This document shows, one piece after another, positions 45,825 through 53,937 of a stretch of 64,000 bases of DNA. The notes under the pieces are model-generated. The model ran no database searches. It saw only the letters and a list, made by a program, of their open reading frames with translations, and was not told the origin of the DNA. The position numbers were made by a program, and so were the translations under genes. The first letter of the stretch is position 1, and each line of letters opens with the position of its first letter. The stretch is taken from positions 36,079 through 100,078 of the forward strand of contig JAPVXR010000016.1 in the NCBI GenBank assembly GCA_027214385.1, in the 5' to 3' direction. Source of the stretch: Cryomorphaceae bacterium 1068. Lineage in GTDB: Bacteria > Bacteroidota > Bacteroidia > Flavobacteriales_D > Cryomorphaceae.

Positions 45825-45869
45825 CCGTTTGTAACCGTTAAAAACGTTTATAAACGTTTAGCTACGCTT
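45825..45869. promoter_or_regulatory. Five CGTTT-like iterons on about 10-bp phasing with an 18-bp palindrome
   Basis: CGTTT at 45826, CGTTA at 45836, CGTTT at 45845, CGTTT at 45855 and CGCTT at 45865 are spaced 10, 9, 10 and 10 bp. The third and fourth form the perfect palindrome AAACGTTTATAAACGTTT (45842-45859). Helical phasing between two divergent genes suggests cooperative binding of a regulator or of the recombinase. Confidence 0.6.
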
Positions 45870-45920
45870 ATTGGGGTCTTGGTTGAGTAGATTGTCCAAA
45901 CAAACCAAAAATTACCGGAA

Positions 45921-47045
45921 ATGGCTACCAGACGAATCACGTTAAAGAACTTATTCATAGCCGATCAGCGGCAGATCGGGCTTCAATTCTACCCCGATCA
46001 TGTTCTTCAGGCATTGGTGAAAACCTTGCCTGATGTGCAGTGGAGCCAAAAGTTTGGGATGGTCTACGTTCTCAATACCCCATCCAACTTGGACTTGCTG
46101 TTCAAAACCTTTGCAGGAGTAGCCTGGATAGACTGCGGGCTCTTTACGGGAAGACGCGCGCGACAAGACAATCCGGAACTAGAGCTCGATCCCGCTCTGA
46201 TCAATAAGTCAAAGCGGCTTCCGCCATGTCCGCCCGAGTTTATCCAAAGGCTTCAAATAAGCCGCTACTCAACGAGTACCGCCAGAACGTACATTCACTA
46301 TTTTCGGGTTTTTATGGGCCATTTCAAGGATAAGAAGCTCCTTGAAATCAATGAAAGAGACATTCTCAATTACATACAAGGATTGGTAAACCTTGGTAAA
46401 TCAGATACCTATGTCAATCAGATGCTCAACTCGGTTAAATTTTACTATGAAGTAGTGCTGGAGATGCCCAATCGGTTTTACTCCATCGACAGGCCGCGCA
46501 AAAAGAAGGAGTTGCCTGAAGTGATCAGTCAAGAAGAGGTAAAACTTTTGCTGAATGCCATACCCAATCTCAAGCACAAATGTATTGTTCAGACCCTATA
46601 TTCGGCGGGCTTGCGGCGGCATGAACTACTTAGCTTAAAGCCACACCATATCGATAGCAAGCGCATGGTAATAAAAGTAGAGCACGGAAAGGGAGGTAAG
46701 GACAGACTAACCCTTTTGAGCCCTACCTTGCTTACGAATCTGCGATCCTACTTCAGAGCTTACAAGCCGAAGAACTATCTTTTTGAAGGCAAGCAAGGTG
46801 GCCAATACAGCGCAACCAGTGTACGAATGATCATCCATACAGCGGCAAAGAAAGCGGGGTTAAAGCAGCGGATCACACCGCACATCTTGCGGCACAGTTT
46901 TGCTACACATTTATTGGAGGCGAATACGGACTTACGCTACATTCAATCACTGCTGGGGCACAGCAGTACAGTGACAACAGAGATATACACACATGTGGCC
47001 ACCAAGAACATTTCTCAGATTCAGAGTCCGCTTGATAGCCTTTAA
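45921..47045 (+). CDS. Xer-like tyrosine recombinase with N-terminal extension
   Basis: 374 residues. An unusual N-terminal roughly 75 residues (RQIGLQFYPDHVLQALVKTL, VQWSQKFGMVYVLN) resembles the extension of many Bacteroidetes integrases. A SAM-like core-binding domain follows (about 105-190, LQISRYSTSTARTYIHYFRVFMGHFKDKKLLEI). The catalytic domain contains R (SAGLRRHELL), K (HGKGGKDR), H-x2-R (HILRHSFATH), H (LLGHSS) and the nucleophile Tyr (EIYTHVA). I see no extra helix segment between the GKGGKDR patch and HILRH such as integron IntI carries. It stands immediately before the first site of the cassette array in the same direction, unlike most integrons, where the integrase is divergent. 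Confidence 0.92.
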   Translation: MATRRITLKNLFIADQRQIGLQFYPDHVLQALVKTLPDVQWSQKFGMVYVLNTPSNLDLLFKTFAGVAWIDCGLFTGRRARQDNPELELDPALINKSKRLPPCPPEFIQRLQISRYSTSTARTYIHYFRVFMGHFKDKKLLEINERDILNYIQGLVNLGKSDTYVNQMLNSVKFYYEVVLEMPNRFYSIDRPRKKKELPEVISQEEVKLLLNAIPNLKHKCIVQTLYSAGLRRHELLSLKPHHIDSKRMVIKVEHGKGGKDRLTLLSPTLLTNLRSYFRAYKPKNYLFEGKQGGQYSATSVRMIIHTAAKKAGLKQRITPHILRHSFATHLLEANTDLRYIQSLLGHSSTVTTEIYTHVATKNISQIQSPLDSL

Positions 47046-47113
47046 TTTGTTATACTTGTATAGACATTACACCGATGAGCTGAGACGGTTCAAGAGTTTC
47101 TTCATCCAGCTAC

Positions 47114-47160
47114 GCCCATAGGTGAAATAAGCGCAATAGCGCTTATCCAATTGTTGGGCC
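47114..47160. repeat. Cassette site A, possible attI-like or first attC-like site
   Basis: GCCCATAGG ... ATAAGCGC-AATA-GCGCTTAT ... TTGTTGGGC. The inner 8-bp hairpin is perfect. The right core GTTGGGC (47153-47159) fits the integron consensus GTTRRRY. The left core lacks AAC (GCCCATAG). Its arms are symmetric, unlike the later sites. It lies 68 nt after the recombinase stop. Confidence 0.7.
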
Positions 47161-47192
47161 ACATTATAAAGAGAAACGTAAAAACACAATAA

Positions 47193-47477
47193 ATGAAAAA
47201 GGACTTGGACCCGAAACATCAATTGATAATGGACTTTATAGATGCAGATGTTGGGCACATTGACACATCATTCAAGGTTATTGATAACATTTCAATCACC
47301 GAAATAAACGGGTATATTAAAATACATGAACATTTTACTAAGGAAGTTCGGGAAGACCCAATTCTGAAATCTCGTCTTGAGAAAACGATAAGGTATATTC
47401 GTAAGCCCGAAACAACTCTGCAAGTCGTCGAAAAGGAATTGAAACGGATTCAGAATCCCCAAACCCCAAATATATAG
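47193..47477 (+). CDS. Small unknown cassette protein
   Basis: 94 residues, mostly helical and charged (MKKDLDPKHQLIMDFIDADV, ITEINGYIKIHEHFTKEV, LEKTIRYIRKPETTLQVVEK). No family recognised. First gene of cassette 1, starting 40 nt after the core of site A. Its 3' half overlaps an opposite-strand gene (47338-47568), so one of the two may be spurious. Reading-frame quality is plausible in both. Confidence 0.5.
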   Translation: MKKDLDPKHQLIMDFIDADVGHIDTSFKVIDNISITEINGYIKIHEHFTKEVREDPILKSRLEKTIRYIRKPETTLQVVEKELKRIQNPQTPNI

Positions 47478-47568
47478 AGTTTGAATCCTTGTAAATGCCG
47501 ACAATGTAATCTTCGGACGTTCTTAAATAATCAAAACGCTCATTTTGTAGCTCTTTAAACCTGCTCAT
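47338..47568 (-). CDS. Small unknown protein, opposite strand in cassette 1
   Basis: 76 residues: MSRFKELQNERFDYLRTSED, YIVGIYKDSNSIYLGFGDSESVSIPFRRLAELFRAYEYTLSFSQDE. It resembles a compact soluble protein with mixed strands. Unlike most cassette genes it points against the array. A perfect TAnnTTTG box directly before its ATG supports expression. Overlaps the gene at 47193 by 140 nt tail to tail. Confidence 0.5.
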   Translation of the reverse strand: MSRFKELQNERFDYLRTSEDYIVGIYKDSNSIYLGFGDSESVSIPFRRLAELFRAYEYTLSFSQDEISELGLPELP

Positions 47569-47572
47569 ACCC

Positions 47573-47580
47573 CAAATTTA
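47573..47580 (-). promoter_or_regulatory. -7 box for the minus-strand cassette gene
   Basis: TAAATTTG on the minus strand (TAnnTTTG) ends about 5 nt before the ATG at 47568, implying a nearly leaderless transcript. Confidence 0.55.
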
Positions 47581-47594
47581 CTACCTTCACTAAC

Positions 47595-47602
47595 TAACTT
47601 TG
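47595..47602 (+). promoter_or_regulatory. -7 box for the 47614 gene
   Basis: TAACTTTG (TAnnTTTG) ends 11 nt before the ATG at 47614. With the minus-strand box it forms a divergent promoter inside cassette 1. Confidence 0.55.
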
Positions 47603-47613
47603 TTATTGAAAAG

Positions 47614-48192
47614 ATGGAAGAATATGAGTCATACTGCGAGAAACTCTCAATCGATGAGCTGAGAGAAGAGATATTCAAGCTTACGCGTCCAGATGACAAA
47701 TCTCATGCTTCTAATTCTACATTCGCTCTCGGAACCTATTTACTTAAACTGCAAGAGAAATCAAACTACTCCCCAATTTTTCCACTTGAACTATCTCCAA
47801 TTCCAAAAAATGAGCTTCGTGAATGGGGTGAGCAGTATTCTAAAAGAGTACTTATCGGTCAAGGCGGACTCCAAAAATTTCAAGTTGATGCTGCTTTAAG
47901 CTACACTTCCTTTCAAAACCTAACAAAGGAACAGTGGAAGAAAATAAGCTCAGGAGAAATAGACAATTTTCTTTTGTACGTTGAAGACAAGAAAAAGAAA
48001 GGTAACTCAGAACACGAATTACCTAATGAATATAAATTACTTGCTGATAATTATTTAGAAGAATATAAAACTGCTAAATCACTGCTTTTTAAGGGATTAG
48101 ATAATTATCAAAAAAAGCTTTCTGGATGCTACATTCCAATAATAATTGCGATAGTTGCAATTGGTGCTTTAATTTGGTACTTCTTCTTTTAA
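47614..48192 (+). CDS. Tail-anchored membrane protein, unknown
   Basis: 192 residues. A charged helical body (MEEYESYCEKLSIDELREEIFKL, LRQWGEQYSKRV-like region LREWGEQYSKRVLIG) and one C-terminal membrane helix (GCYIPIIIAIVAIGALIWYFFF) make it a tail-anchored inner-membrane protein. No domain recognised. It precedes the DUF6680-like gene by 9 nt, so the two form a small operon with its own promoter. Confidence 0.7.
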   Translation: MEEYESYCEKLSIDELREEIFKLTRPDDKSHASNSTFALGTYLLKLQEKSNYSPIFPLELSPIPKNELREWGEQYSKRVLIGQGGLQKFQVDAALSYTSFQNLTKEQWKKISSGEIDNFLLYVEDKKKKGNSEHELPNEYKLLADNYLEEYKTAKSLLFKGLDNYQKKLSGCYIPIIIAIVAIGALIWYFFF

Positions 48193-48201
48193 AAACACAA
48201 T

Positions 48202-48684
48202 TTGGACATGGAACTATTTGAATGCCTTCAACTTGTTGCAATAATTTTAGGCCCAGCAATCGGCGTGGCTTTAACTATTCTGTATACAAACCTAAAGTCT
48301 AAAAAGGATTTGAAAAGAAAAGAGTTTTTAAATCTAGTCGCGTATCGTAAATCTATCCCAGTTAGTCAAGTTTTTGTTGACAGCCTGAATAAGATTGATG
48401 TGATTTTTAAAAACGACGCTCAAATTATAGCAGAATGGAAAAAGGCGCAAGCGGAATTAAAGAAAAAGCCATTCAATATCACCGACTTTGATAATAGAAT
48501 GCTCGATTTACTAAAGGTAATGGGTGAATCGTTAGGGTATAACATGGATAGACAAACTGACCTTAGCGATTTTTACACTCCCGAGAATCACTATAGCGCT
48601 CTCCAACTTCAAGTAACTTTGAATCAAGAGTTTTTAAGAGTATTAGAAAACTCCGAATCCTTTTCCACACCAAAGAAAAAATAG
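48202..48684 (+). CDS. DUF6680-like membrane protein
   Basis: 160 residues. An N-terminal membrane helix (LVAIILGPAIGVALTILYTNL), a Lys/Arg-rich turn (KSKKDLKRKEFLN), then a helical domain (VFVDSLNKIDVIFKNDAQIIAEWKKAQAEL, LLKVMGESLGY). The SLNKIDVIF...W pattern matches what I know as DUF6680; assignment is moderate. Function unknown. It co-occurs with the tail-anchored protein 9 nt upstream, perhaps forming a membrane pair. Confidence 0.6.
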   Translation: MDMELFECLQLVAIILGPAIGVALTILYTNLKSKKDLKRKEFLNLVAYRKSIPVSQVFVDSLNKIDVIFKNDAQIIAEWKKAQAELKKKPFNITDFDNRMLDLLKVMGESLGYNMDRQTDLSDFYTPENHYSALQLQVTLNQEFLRVLENSESFSTPKKK

Positions 48685-48800
48685 ATGCAGTTCTATACAT
48701 CAACCACTCTATAAAACCAGCATAATACTTAATGAAAACTATGTCAATTAGCCAGACTACAAATACCTCAAGATAGCGCATAAAAATAAATAAAAACGTG

Positions 48801-48864
48801 GCCCAACAAGGTATATAGTGCATGGCTCATGCTTCGCCACGACACCATATACAGACCGTTGGCG
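48801..48864. repeat. Cassette site B
   Basis: Left core GCCCAAC (fits RYYYAAC), stem GTATAT / ATATAC, right core GTTGGCG. Spacer after CAAC is 3 nt (AAG) and before GTTG 5 nt (AGACC). An inner hairpin holds GTGGCGAAGC-type bases. Confidence 0.8.
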
Positions 48865-48956
48865 TTCATTTACATCAATATGTCTTAATGCAACAATAAT
48901 CAACTAGAGAACACGAAAAATCGCACTAAAAAATAAAGTGGTACATAAAACTATCT

Positions 48957-49541
48957 ATGTCTGAATTTGAAAATACTCGACAATTATGGATTGAGAAAGG
49001 CTATGAGCAGTTTGCTTTGTTCGGCCCGGAATATTTGAGTATTAATAAACTCAGTAAGGCCATTGGTTTTTCTCGGGCTTCATTTTATCACCATTTTGGG
49101 GATATAGATGTCTTTACCGAAGAATTACTCAACTTCCATTGGCAGATAGCCAAAGAGTTCAATAGGATGGGTAAAGAGAATTGTATAAACCTATTTCCAG
49201 ATTTATACGATCTACTAGGGCAAAATCCTATACCCTTGCAATTTAGTCTACAGTTATTTCATCATCGTAGCCAACCTACATTTAATTACCTATTTGTTAG
49301 AACATACCAGGCAACAGCAAAAAGCTTTGCCTTAAAACTCTTCAGTAAGCATTTTGATTTAGCCCAACCGTCAGATGAGGTATATCTATTGTGGTTAACC
49401 TTCGGTGAAGCTTGGTATTCAAGGCTAACCCCAGATGATCTGACTTCCGAGACTCTTCAGCATCATGCACAAGAAATTCTCAGGTGCTTCTTCTTCTTTA
49501 AGGATTCCACTCTTTACCCTAGGTTTCAAAGCACACTTTAG
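48957..49541 (+). CDS. TetR-family transcriptional regulator
   Basis: 194 residues. The N-terminal HTH is typical: WIEKGYEQFALFGPEYLSINKLSKAIGFSRASFYHHFGDIDVFTEELLNFH (about 12-62), with recognition-helix residues SRASFYHHF. The helical ligand-binding domain follows to the end. It is expected to repress nearby genes until a small ligand binds. Palindromes at 49575 and 49733 between it and the barrel genes are candidate operators. First gene of the long cassette 2, in the same direction as the operon it may control. Confidence 0.9.
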   Translation: MSEFENTRQLWIEKGYEQFALFGPEYLSINKLSKAIGFSRASFYHHFGDIDVFTEELLNFHWQIAKEFNRMGKENCINLFPDLYDLLGQNPIPLQFSLQLFHHRSQPTFNYLFVRTYQATAKSFALKLFSKHFDLAQPSDEVYLLWLTFGEAWYSRLTPDDLTSETLQHHAQEILRCFFFFKDSTLYPRFQSTL

Positions 49542-49574
49542 ATTGCTGATTAATATCGAGAATCACTAGACAAG

Positions 49575-49588
49575 CCTGTCTAGACAGG
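49575..49588. promoter_or_regulatory. Perfect 14-bp palindrome after tetR
   Basis: CCTGTCTAGACAGG is self-complementary. It lies 34 nt after the regulator stop. Candidate operator or part of a terminator. Confidence 0.4.
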
Positions 49589-49732
49589 GGCCTCTGATAT
49601 ATCTAATTTTAAGAATTATTACATCTCAGCTTGGCAGAGGGGTAATGCATTCTTTGAATCCATCACTTGCTGCTTCACATCCTTCTCACTAACTATCCTA
49701 GGGTAAAGGAGCTGGGAATCACTTTTGTTGAG

Positions 49733-49752
49733 ATGGATGTAATTACATCCAT
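49733..49752. promoter_or_regulatory. Perfect 20-bp palindrome, likely TetR operator
   Basis: ATGGATGTAATTACATCCAT, a full 20-bp palindrome, centred about 43 nt before the ATG at 49785. Length and symmetry fit a TetR dimer site. The regulator gene just upstream makes autoregulation or operon control plausible. Confidence 0.6.
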
Positions 49753-49784
49753 GGATTTTGCCTTAAATATTAATTAACACTATC

Positions 49785-50249
49785 ATGAATAAGGTAACGC
49801 GGTTCTTTTTGACATTGACATTTATATCTGTTGCAAGTATTGGAACAGTACATGCCCAATCAAATTGGGAAGGAGGTATTCGATTTGGCGATCGTTGGTC
49901 AGCAGATTTTACAGTTCCTATGCAGTCTGTAAGATTTCACCCCTCTGTATATTTTGATCGATTTGGAATTGGAGGATACTTTGACTGGATGTATGCCTTA
50001 TCGGATGGCCCTTCGGGATTAAAGTTTTACCCTGGTTTAGGACCGGAAGTGTTTTTTGGCAAAAAGGTAGATGTTGCCATTGCTGGAAATTTTGGTGCAG
50101 AATATTCCTTTGATTTTCCATTGACCATTGGATTCGACTGGAGGCCCGGGTTTACTTTGACCAACGATTTTAAATGGAAGTCAAGCAACTGGGGTATCAT
50201 GGCTAGGTATCGGTTTGGCGCCGGGTCAAAATTAGTTAGAACTAACTAG
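49785..50249 (+). CDS. Small outer-membrane barrel-like protein
   Basis: 154 residues. Signal peptide ends VHAQSN. Strand-rich, aromatic body: WEGGIRFGDRWSADFTVP, RFHPSVYFDRFGIGGYFDWMYAL, FDFPLTIGFDWRPGFTLTNDF, NWGIMARYRFGAG. Probably an eight-stranded outer-membrane barrel. Ligand unknown. First structural gene after the candidate TetR operator, ahead of a second barrel. Confidence 0.7.
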   Translation: MNKVTRFFLTLTFISVASIGTVHAQSNWEGGIRFGDRWSADFTVPMQSVRFHPSVYFDRFGIGGYFDWMYALSDGPSGLKFYPGLGPEVFFGKKVDVAIAGNFGAEYSFDFPLTIGFDWRPGFTLTNDFKWKSSNWGIMARYRFGAGSKLVRTN

Positions 50250-50288
50250 ACCACTCATACAAGAATCATTCAACAGTAGAATCTAATA

Positions 50289-50858
50289 ATGAAACAGCTT
50301 AGTATTTTTCTTTCAATTGGTTTCCTCATTCTATTTGCTGCTCCAACATGCGCGCAAGATGAAGGAACCAAAACTCAAGTAGGTGGCATCCGTGTAGGAT
50401 GGAATTACTCTCAGTATTTTAATGATGGTAATCCTGTGGTAGGTACCTCAGATTATTCTTCATTCTATGCCGGATTCTATCGTGATAACCGGATTGCACA
50501 AATACTTCGATTGGGTACTGGTGTTGAGTATTATCAGAACGCAGCTTTTACCAATGACAACAACAAAAGAGTGCTCCATTATATTGGCGTGCCAGTATAC
50601 TTGAAAGTTAAGCTCGGCCCAGTCTTCGCGCTAAGTGGTTTTGAACCAAGTTTTAAGGTAGGTGAAAATTATACGGTGTTGGGTTTAGAGGTAGATCCTC
50701 CAAAAAAGACGAATGGATTTGACGCTCCATTTTTTCTTGGTGCAGGAGTAAATATTGCCATTTTCACTGTTGAGCTAAGGTACCACTGGGGAACTATTGA
50801 TGTCTTTAACAGTGCTAGAAGTCAGTACCTGCAGGTTGGTGGGGCGGTTTCCTTTTAA
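50289..50858 (+). CDS. Outer-membrane beta-barrel protein (PorT-like)
   Basis: 189 residues. Signal peptide ends TCAQDE. Barrel-like repeats with VGWNYSQYF, FYAGFYRDNRIAQILRLGTGVEYYQNAAF, YIGVPVYLKVKLGPVFALSGFEPSFKV and a final Phe. This resembles the OMP_b-brl_2/PorT-like family common in Bacteroidetes. Role probably in sorting or transport across the outer membrane in this operon; not proven. Confidence 0.75.
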   Translation: MKQLSIFLSIGFLILFAAPTCAQDEGTKTQVGGIRVGWNYSQYFNDGNPVVGTSDYSSFYAGFYRDNRIAQILRLGTGVEYYQNAAFTNDNNKRVLHYIGVPVYLKVKLGPVFALSGFEPSFKVGENYTVLGLEVDPPKKTNGFDAPFFLGAGVNIAIFTVELRYHWGTIDVFNSARSQYLQVGGAVSF

Positions 50859-50917
50859 GTAATACACAAACATTGACAACGCTTATTAACGAGTTGAGAA
50901 CCCGAAATTAATTCAGC

Positions 50918-52342
50918 ATGAAAATTAAGTTAATGTTTTCCATTTTATCAGCATTTCTCCTATTTGGGTGTGGGCAAAAACCAGCTGAGTTAACACCAGA
51001 CGAAGCCAAAGAAATTGCCAAGGAAGCTTATATCTATGGTTTTCCGTTAGTTCTCAATTACAAAACGATGTATAGTTATACCATTGATAAAAACTCAACT
51101 GAATTTAAAGGGGATTTTAATCATTTGGGATGCGCAGCTAGAGTATATACTCCTGAAGACAAGGCAGTTATTACGCCAAATTCAGATACGCCTTATTGTA
51201 TGGGATGGATAGATTTGAGAGACGAACCAGTGGTATTTACGATTCCAGAGATTGAGAAGGAACGCTTTTACCAAGTACAACTCGTTGACATTTACACTCA
51301 TAATTTTGCCTATATCAGTACCGTAGCAAAGGGGAATGTTCCCGGTAAATACCTAATAGCAGGACCTGAATGGAAGGGAGAAGTTCCTCAAGGTATTACA
51401 GAAGTTCTTCCTTGTGAAACTCAATTTCTTCTTGCCATTGCTCGCACACAAGTCTTTAATCCAGACGATCTTGATAAGGTTAGAAATATTCAAGAAGGCT
51501 ACATAATTGAACCGCTAAGCACTTTCTTAGGAACGAAAGCACCAGCTTCCGCAGCGACTTTAGATTTCCCTGAGTGGAAGGATGGAACGGAGTTTAGTGC
51601 AGGGCTATTCCCCTATTTTGACTTTGTGTTGACCTTGGTTAAGACACCAAAAGAAGAGCAAGACCTAATGAAAAGGTTTGCAAAGATTGGATTGAATGAC
51701 AAAGGCGATTTTGACATTAACAACTTCTCTCCAGAGATACAGGAGGCATTGGAAGAAGGCGCTCAAGAGGGTCTTGCAGCCATGAAAGAATTTGCTGGTA
51801 AGATAGTTAGTGATCCCTTAGCAAGCGGGAAAATATTTGGCACCAGAGCATTTTTAAACAAGAGTGCAAAAGATAATTACGACTTGGACGAGTTGTTTAT
51901 CCCTCGTGCAGTTGGCGCACTCATGGGTATTTATGGAAATTCAGGAGCGGAGGCTATTTACCCTACCTATTTGGTGGATGCAGAGGATATTCCTTTAGAC
52001 GCATCAAAAAGCAACTATACCATCACATTTAAAAAAGGGGAGTTTCCACCGGTACAAGCATTTTGGTCGCTTACAATGTATGATGGAAAAACGCAACTAC
52101 TGATAGATAATCCTTTAGATCGATACCTTCTTAATTCTCCTATGTTGGCTCAATTTGTACTTAACGAAGATGGCTCTCTGACTTTTTATATTCAAAAAGA
52201 GTCACCAGGTGCAGACTTAGAATCAAACTGGCTACCTGCTCCTGATGGTCCTTTTTATACCACGATGAGACTTTACGGCCCTAAAGAAGAAGTACTAGAA
52301 GGAGCATGGATAAGTCCACCAATGATAAAAAGCAACAGATGA
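50918..52342 (+). CDS. DUF1254/DUF1214 lipoprotein, first copy
   Basis: 474 residues. Lipobox LFGC at 15-18. The N-terminal domain KEAYIYGFPLVLNYKTMYSYT and TPNSDTPYCMGWIDLRDEPVVFTIP match DUF1254. The C-terminal domain (FWSLTMYDGKTQLLIDNPLDRYLL, NWLPAPDGPFYTTMRLYGPK) matches DUF1214. These domains usually occur together and their activity is unknown. A second, longer copy lies at 56393 and a broken one at 58810. Lipid anchoring and the barrel neighbours place it at the envelope. Confidence 0.9.
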   Translation: MKIKLMFSILSAFLLFGCGQKPAELTPDEAKEIAKEAYIYGFPLVLNYKTMYSYTIDKNSTEFKGDFNHLGCAARVYTPEDKAVITPNSDTPYCMGWIDLRDEPVVFTIPEIEKERFYQVQLVDIYTHNFAYISTVAKGNVPGKYLIAGPEWKGEVPQGITEVLPCETQFLLAIARTQVFNPDDLDKVRNIQEGYIIEPLSTFLGTKAPASAATLDFPEWKDGTEFSAGLFPYFDFVLTLVKTPKEEQDLMKRFAKIGLNDKGDFDINNFSPEIQEALEEGAQEGLAAMKEFAGKIVSDPLASGKIFGTRAFLNKSAKDNYDLDELFIPRAVGALMGIYGNSGAEAIYPTYLVDAEDIPLDASKSNYTITFKKGEFPPVQAFWSLTMYDGKTQLLIDNPLDRYLLNSPMLAQFVLNEDGSLTFYIQKESPGADLESNWLPAPDGPFYTTMRLYGPKEEVLEGAWISPPMIKSNR

Positions 52343-52415
52343 GGTGAAACTCAAAATCACTTCGACCTATTCTTCTATTTCTTATTGAAAGCGTACAAAC
52401 AATAAACCAAACGAA

Positions 52416-53063
52416 ATGAAAAAGCAGCACTTTATCCTCATCCTTTCAATATTCTTGGTTGGGATGGCAAAGGCACAAGTTGATACAACTCAACCAGACA
52501 ACACCACAGTTCAAGAGCCTAAAAGTCAAAATAATAACCAAGGCACAAAAAGAGCGTCAAGCGATTTTAAAATTTATGGCGGATTATCGGTTAGTACAAT
52601 AATCTTATCTGGCTCAGATGCAGAGGCCGCTTTTTCGTCGGGTTATGCGCTTGGAGCTTCTTACAGAAAAGGGAAATATTCCTACTGGGAAATTGGGGCG
52701 AATTACAACGGGTCGGTTGTTGGATTTGAAGATGCCTTGAGGACCGATAAAACGCTAGAGTTTAGACAACTTAACTTCCCTGTGACGGTTGGGCTCAATA
52801 TCCTGGGGGGGACGGGCCGTGTGCTGGGTGTTCGGGCCTTTGGTGGGGTCGTTCCAGGAGTCATAACTGAAGTTCTCTCCAATCCTTTCCAACTTTCAAA
52901 AAATGACTTTAATGAATTTCAAATGGGAGGGAGACTGGGTGTCGGTGTAGATGTACTATTCCTCTTTGTTGAGATGGATTACACCTACGGTTTTTTGGAT
53001 ATGCTCCAGGATCAAGGCTCTAACTTAAGTCAAGTGAATTTTCTGGTGGGGTTTAGGTTTTAA
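52416..53063 (+). CDS. Outer-membrane beta-barrel protein (PorT-like)
   Basis: 215 residues. Signal peptide ends AKAQVD, then a polar, Asn/Thr/Gln-rich linker of about 40 residues. A barrel follows: FKIYGGLSVSTIILSG, YALGASYRKGKYSYWEIGANYN, EFRQLNFPVTVGLNILGGTG, LFVEMDYTYGFLDML, and terminal aromatic GFRF. Similar to outer_membrane_beta-barrel families. Between two DUF1254/sulfatase genes, so likely part of the same uptake or processing unit. Confidence 0.75.
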   Translation: MKKQHFILILSIFLVGMAKAQVDTTQPDNTTVQEPKSQNNNQGTKRASSDFKIYGGLSVSTIILSGSDAEAAFSSGYALGASYRKGKYSYWEIGANYNGSVVGFEDALRTDKTLEFRQLNFPVTVGLNILGGTGRVLGVRAFGGVVPGVITEVLSNPFQLSKNDFNEFQMGGRLGVGVDVLFLFVEMDYTYGFLDMLQDQGSNLSQVNFLVGFRF

Positions 53064-53104
53064 AACAGAGAAAAATTGAGTCAAACTAAACTCAACCTCA
53101 AAAT

Positions 53105-53926
53105 ATGAATATGATGAAAAAGGTAGCGCCGATACTACTACTTGCTGTTTCAATATTTGGAACATTGAGTGCTCAGGAATCTAAGGAAGAATTAGCAGAA
53201 GCTGCTGCAAACCCGTTAGCAGATTTAATAAGCCTCCCGTTTCAGAATAATCTGAATATGAATTATGGAGAATTCGACCGTAATGTAAATGTCTTAAACA
53301 TTCAACCAGTTGTTCCTCTTGCAGGTGGAAAAATAATTACCCGGACAATTTTCCCTATTGTCAGCATACCGGACTTTGGCAATGAAAGTGGAAACCTCTC
53401 TTCAGGCTTAGCAGATATTGTGTTTACCGCATTTTACGTTCCCGAAAGTAAGGGTTTAATGTGGGGTTTCGGCCCTGTTGTGGAATTACCAACTGGAGGA
53501 GACATACGCGGCACCCAAAAATGGAGTGCCGGGCCATCGCTTGTGGTTTTGGTGCAACCTGGCGATTGGACGCTAGGAGGACTAATAAATAATACTTGGT
53601 CATTTGCCGGAAACTCAGATCGCGGTGATGTGAATCATATGCTCTTAAATTTATTTGTAGTTCGTCAATTGGGTGGAGGCTGGTATGTAAACAGTGCACC
53701 CATCATTACCGCAGATTGGACGGTTGACGCTGATGATCGATGGATAGTTCCATTGGGAGCCGGTGGCGGAAAAGTTGTTATGCTTGGTGGAAAGCTACCC
53801 TTGAATCTGCAGAGCCAGTTGTACTACAACGTGGTTCGTCCAGATTTTGGACCAAAGTGGCAATGGCGCGTGCAAGCGCAATTTCTGCTACCTACAAGCC
53901 TTTTTTCTAAAAAATCCAACGACTAA
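53105..53926 (+). CDS. Outer-membrane transporter-like protein
   Basis: 273 residues (starts at 53111 or 53114 are also possible, all within MNMMKK). Signal peptide ends LSAQES. Strand-rich body NPLADLISLPFQNNLNMNYGEF, VVPLAGGKIITRTIFPIVSIPDFG, GLADIVFTAFYVP, WGFGPVVELPTGG, QLYYNVVRPDFG. It belongs to the group often labelled transporter or neuromedin U-like in automated annotation. Likely a channel of the outer membrane. Directly upstream of the sulfatase. Confidence 0.75.
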   Translation: MNMMKKVAPILLLAVSIFGTLSAQESKEELAEAAANPLADLISLPFQNNLNMNYGEFDRNVNVLNIQPVVPLAGGKIITRTIFPIVSIPDFGNESGNLSSGLADIVFTAFYVPESKGLMWGFGPVVELPTGGDIRGTQKWSAGPSLVVLVQPGDWTLGGLINNTWSFAGNSDRGDVNHMLLNLFVVRQLGGGWYVNSAPIITADWTVDADDRWIVPLGAGGGKVVMLGGKLPLNLQSQLYYNVVRPDFGPKWQWRVQAQFLLPTSLFSKKSND

Positions 53927-53937
53927 AAACCACATTG

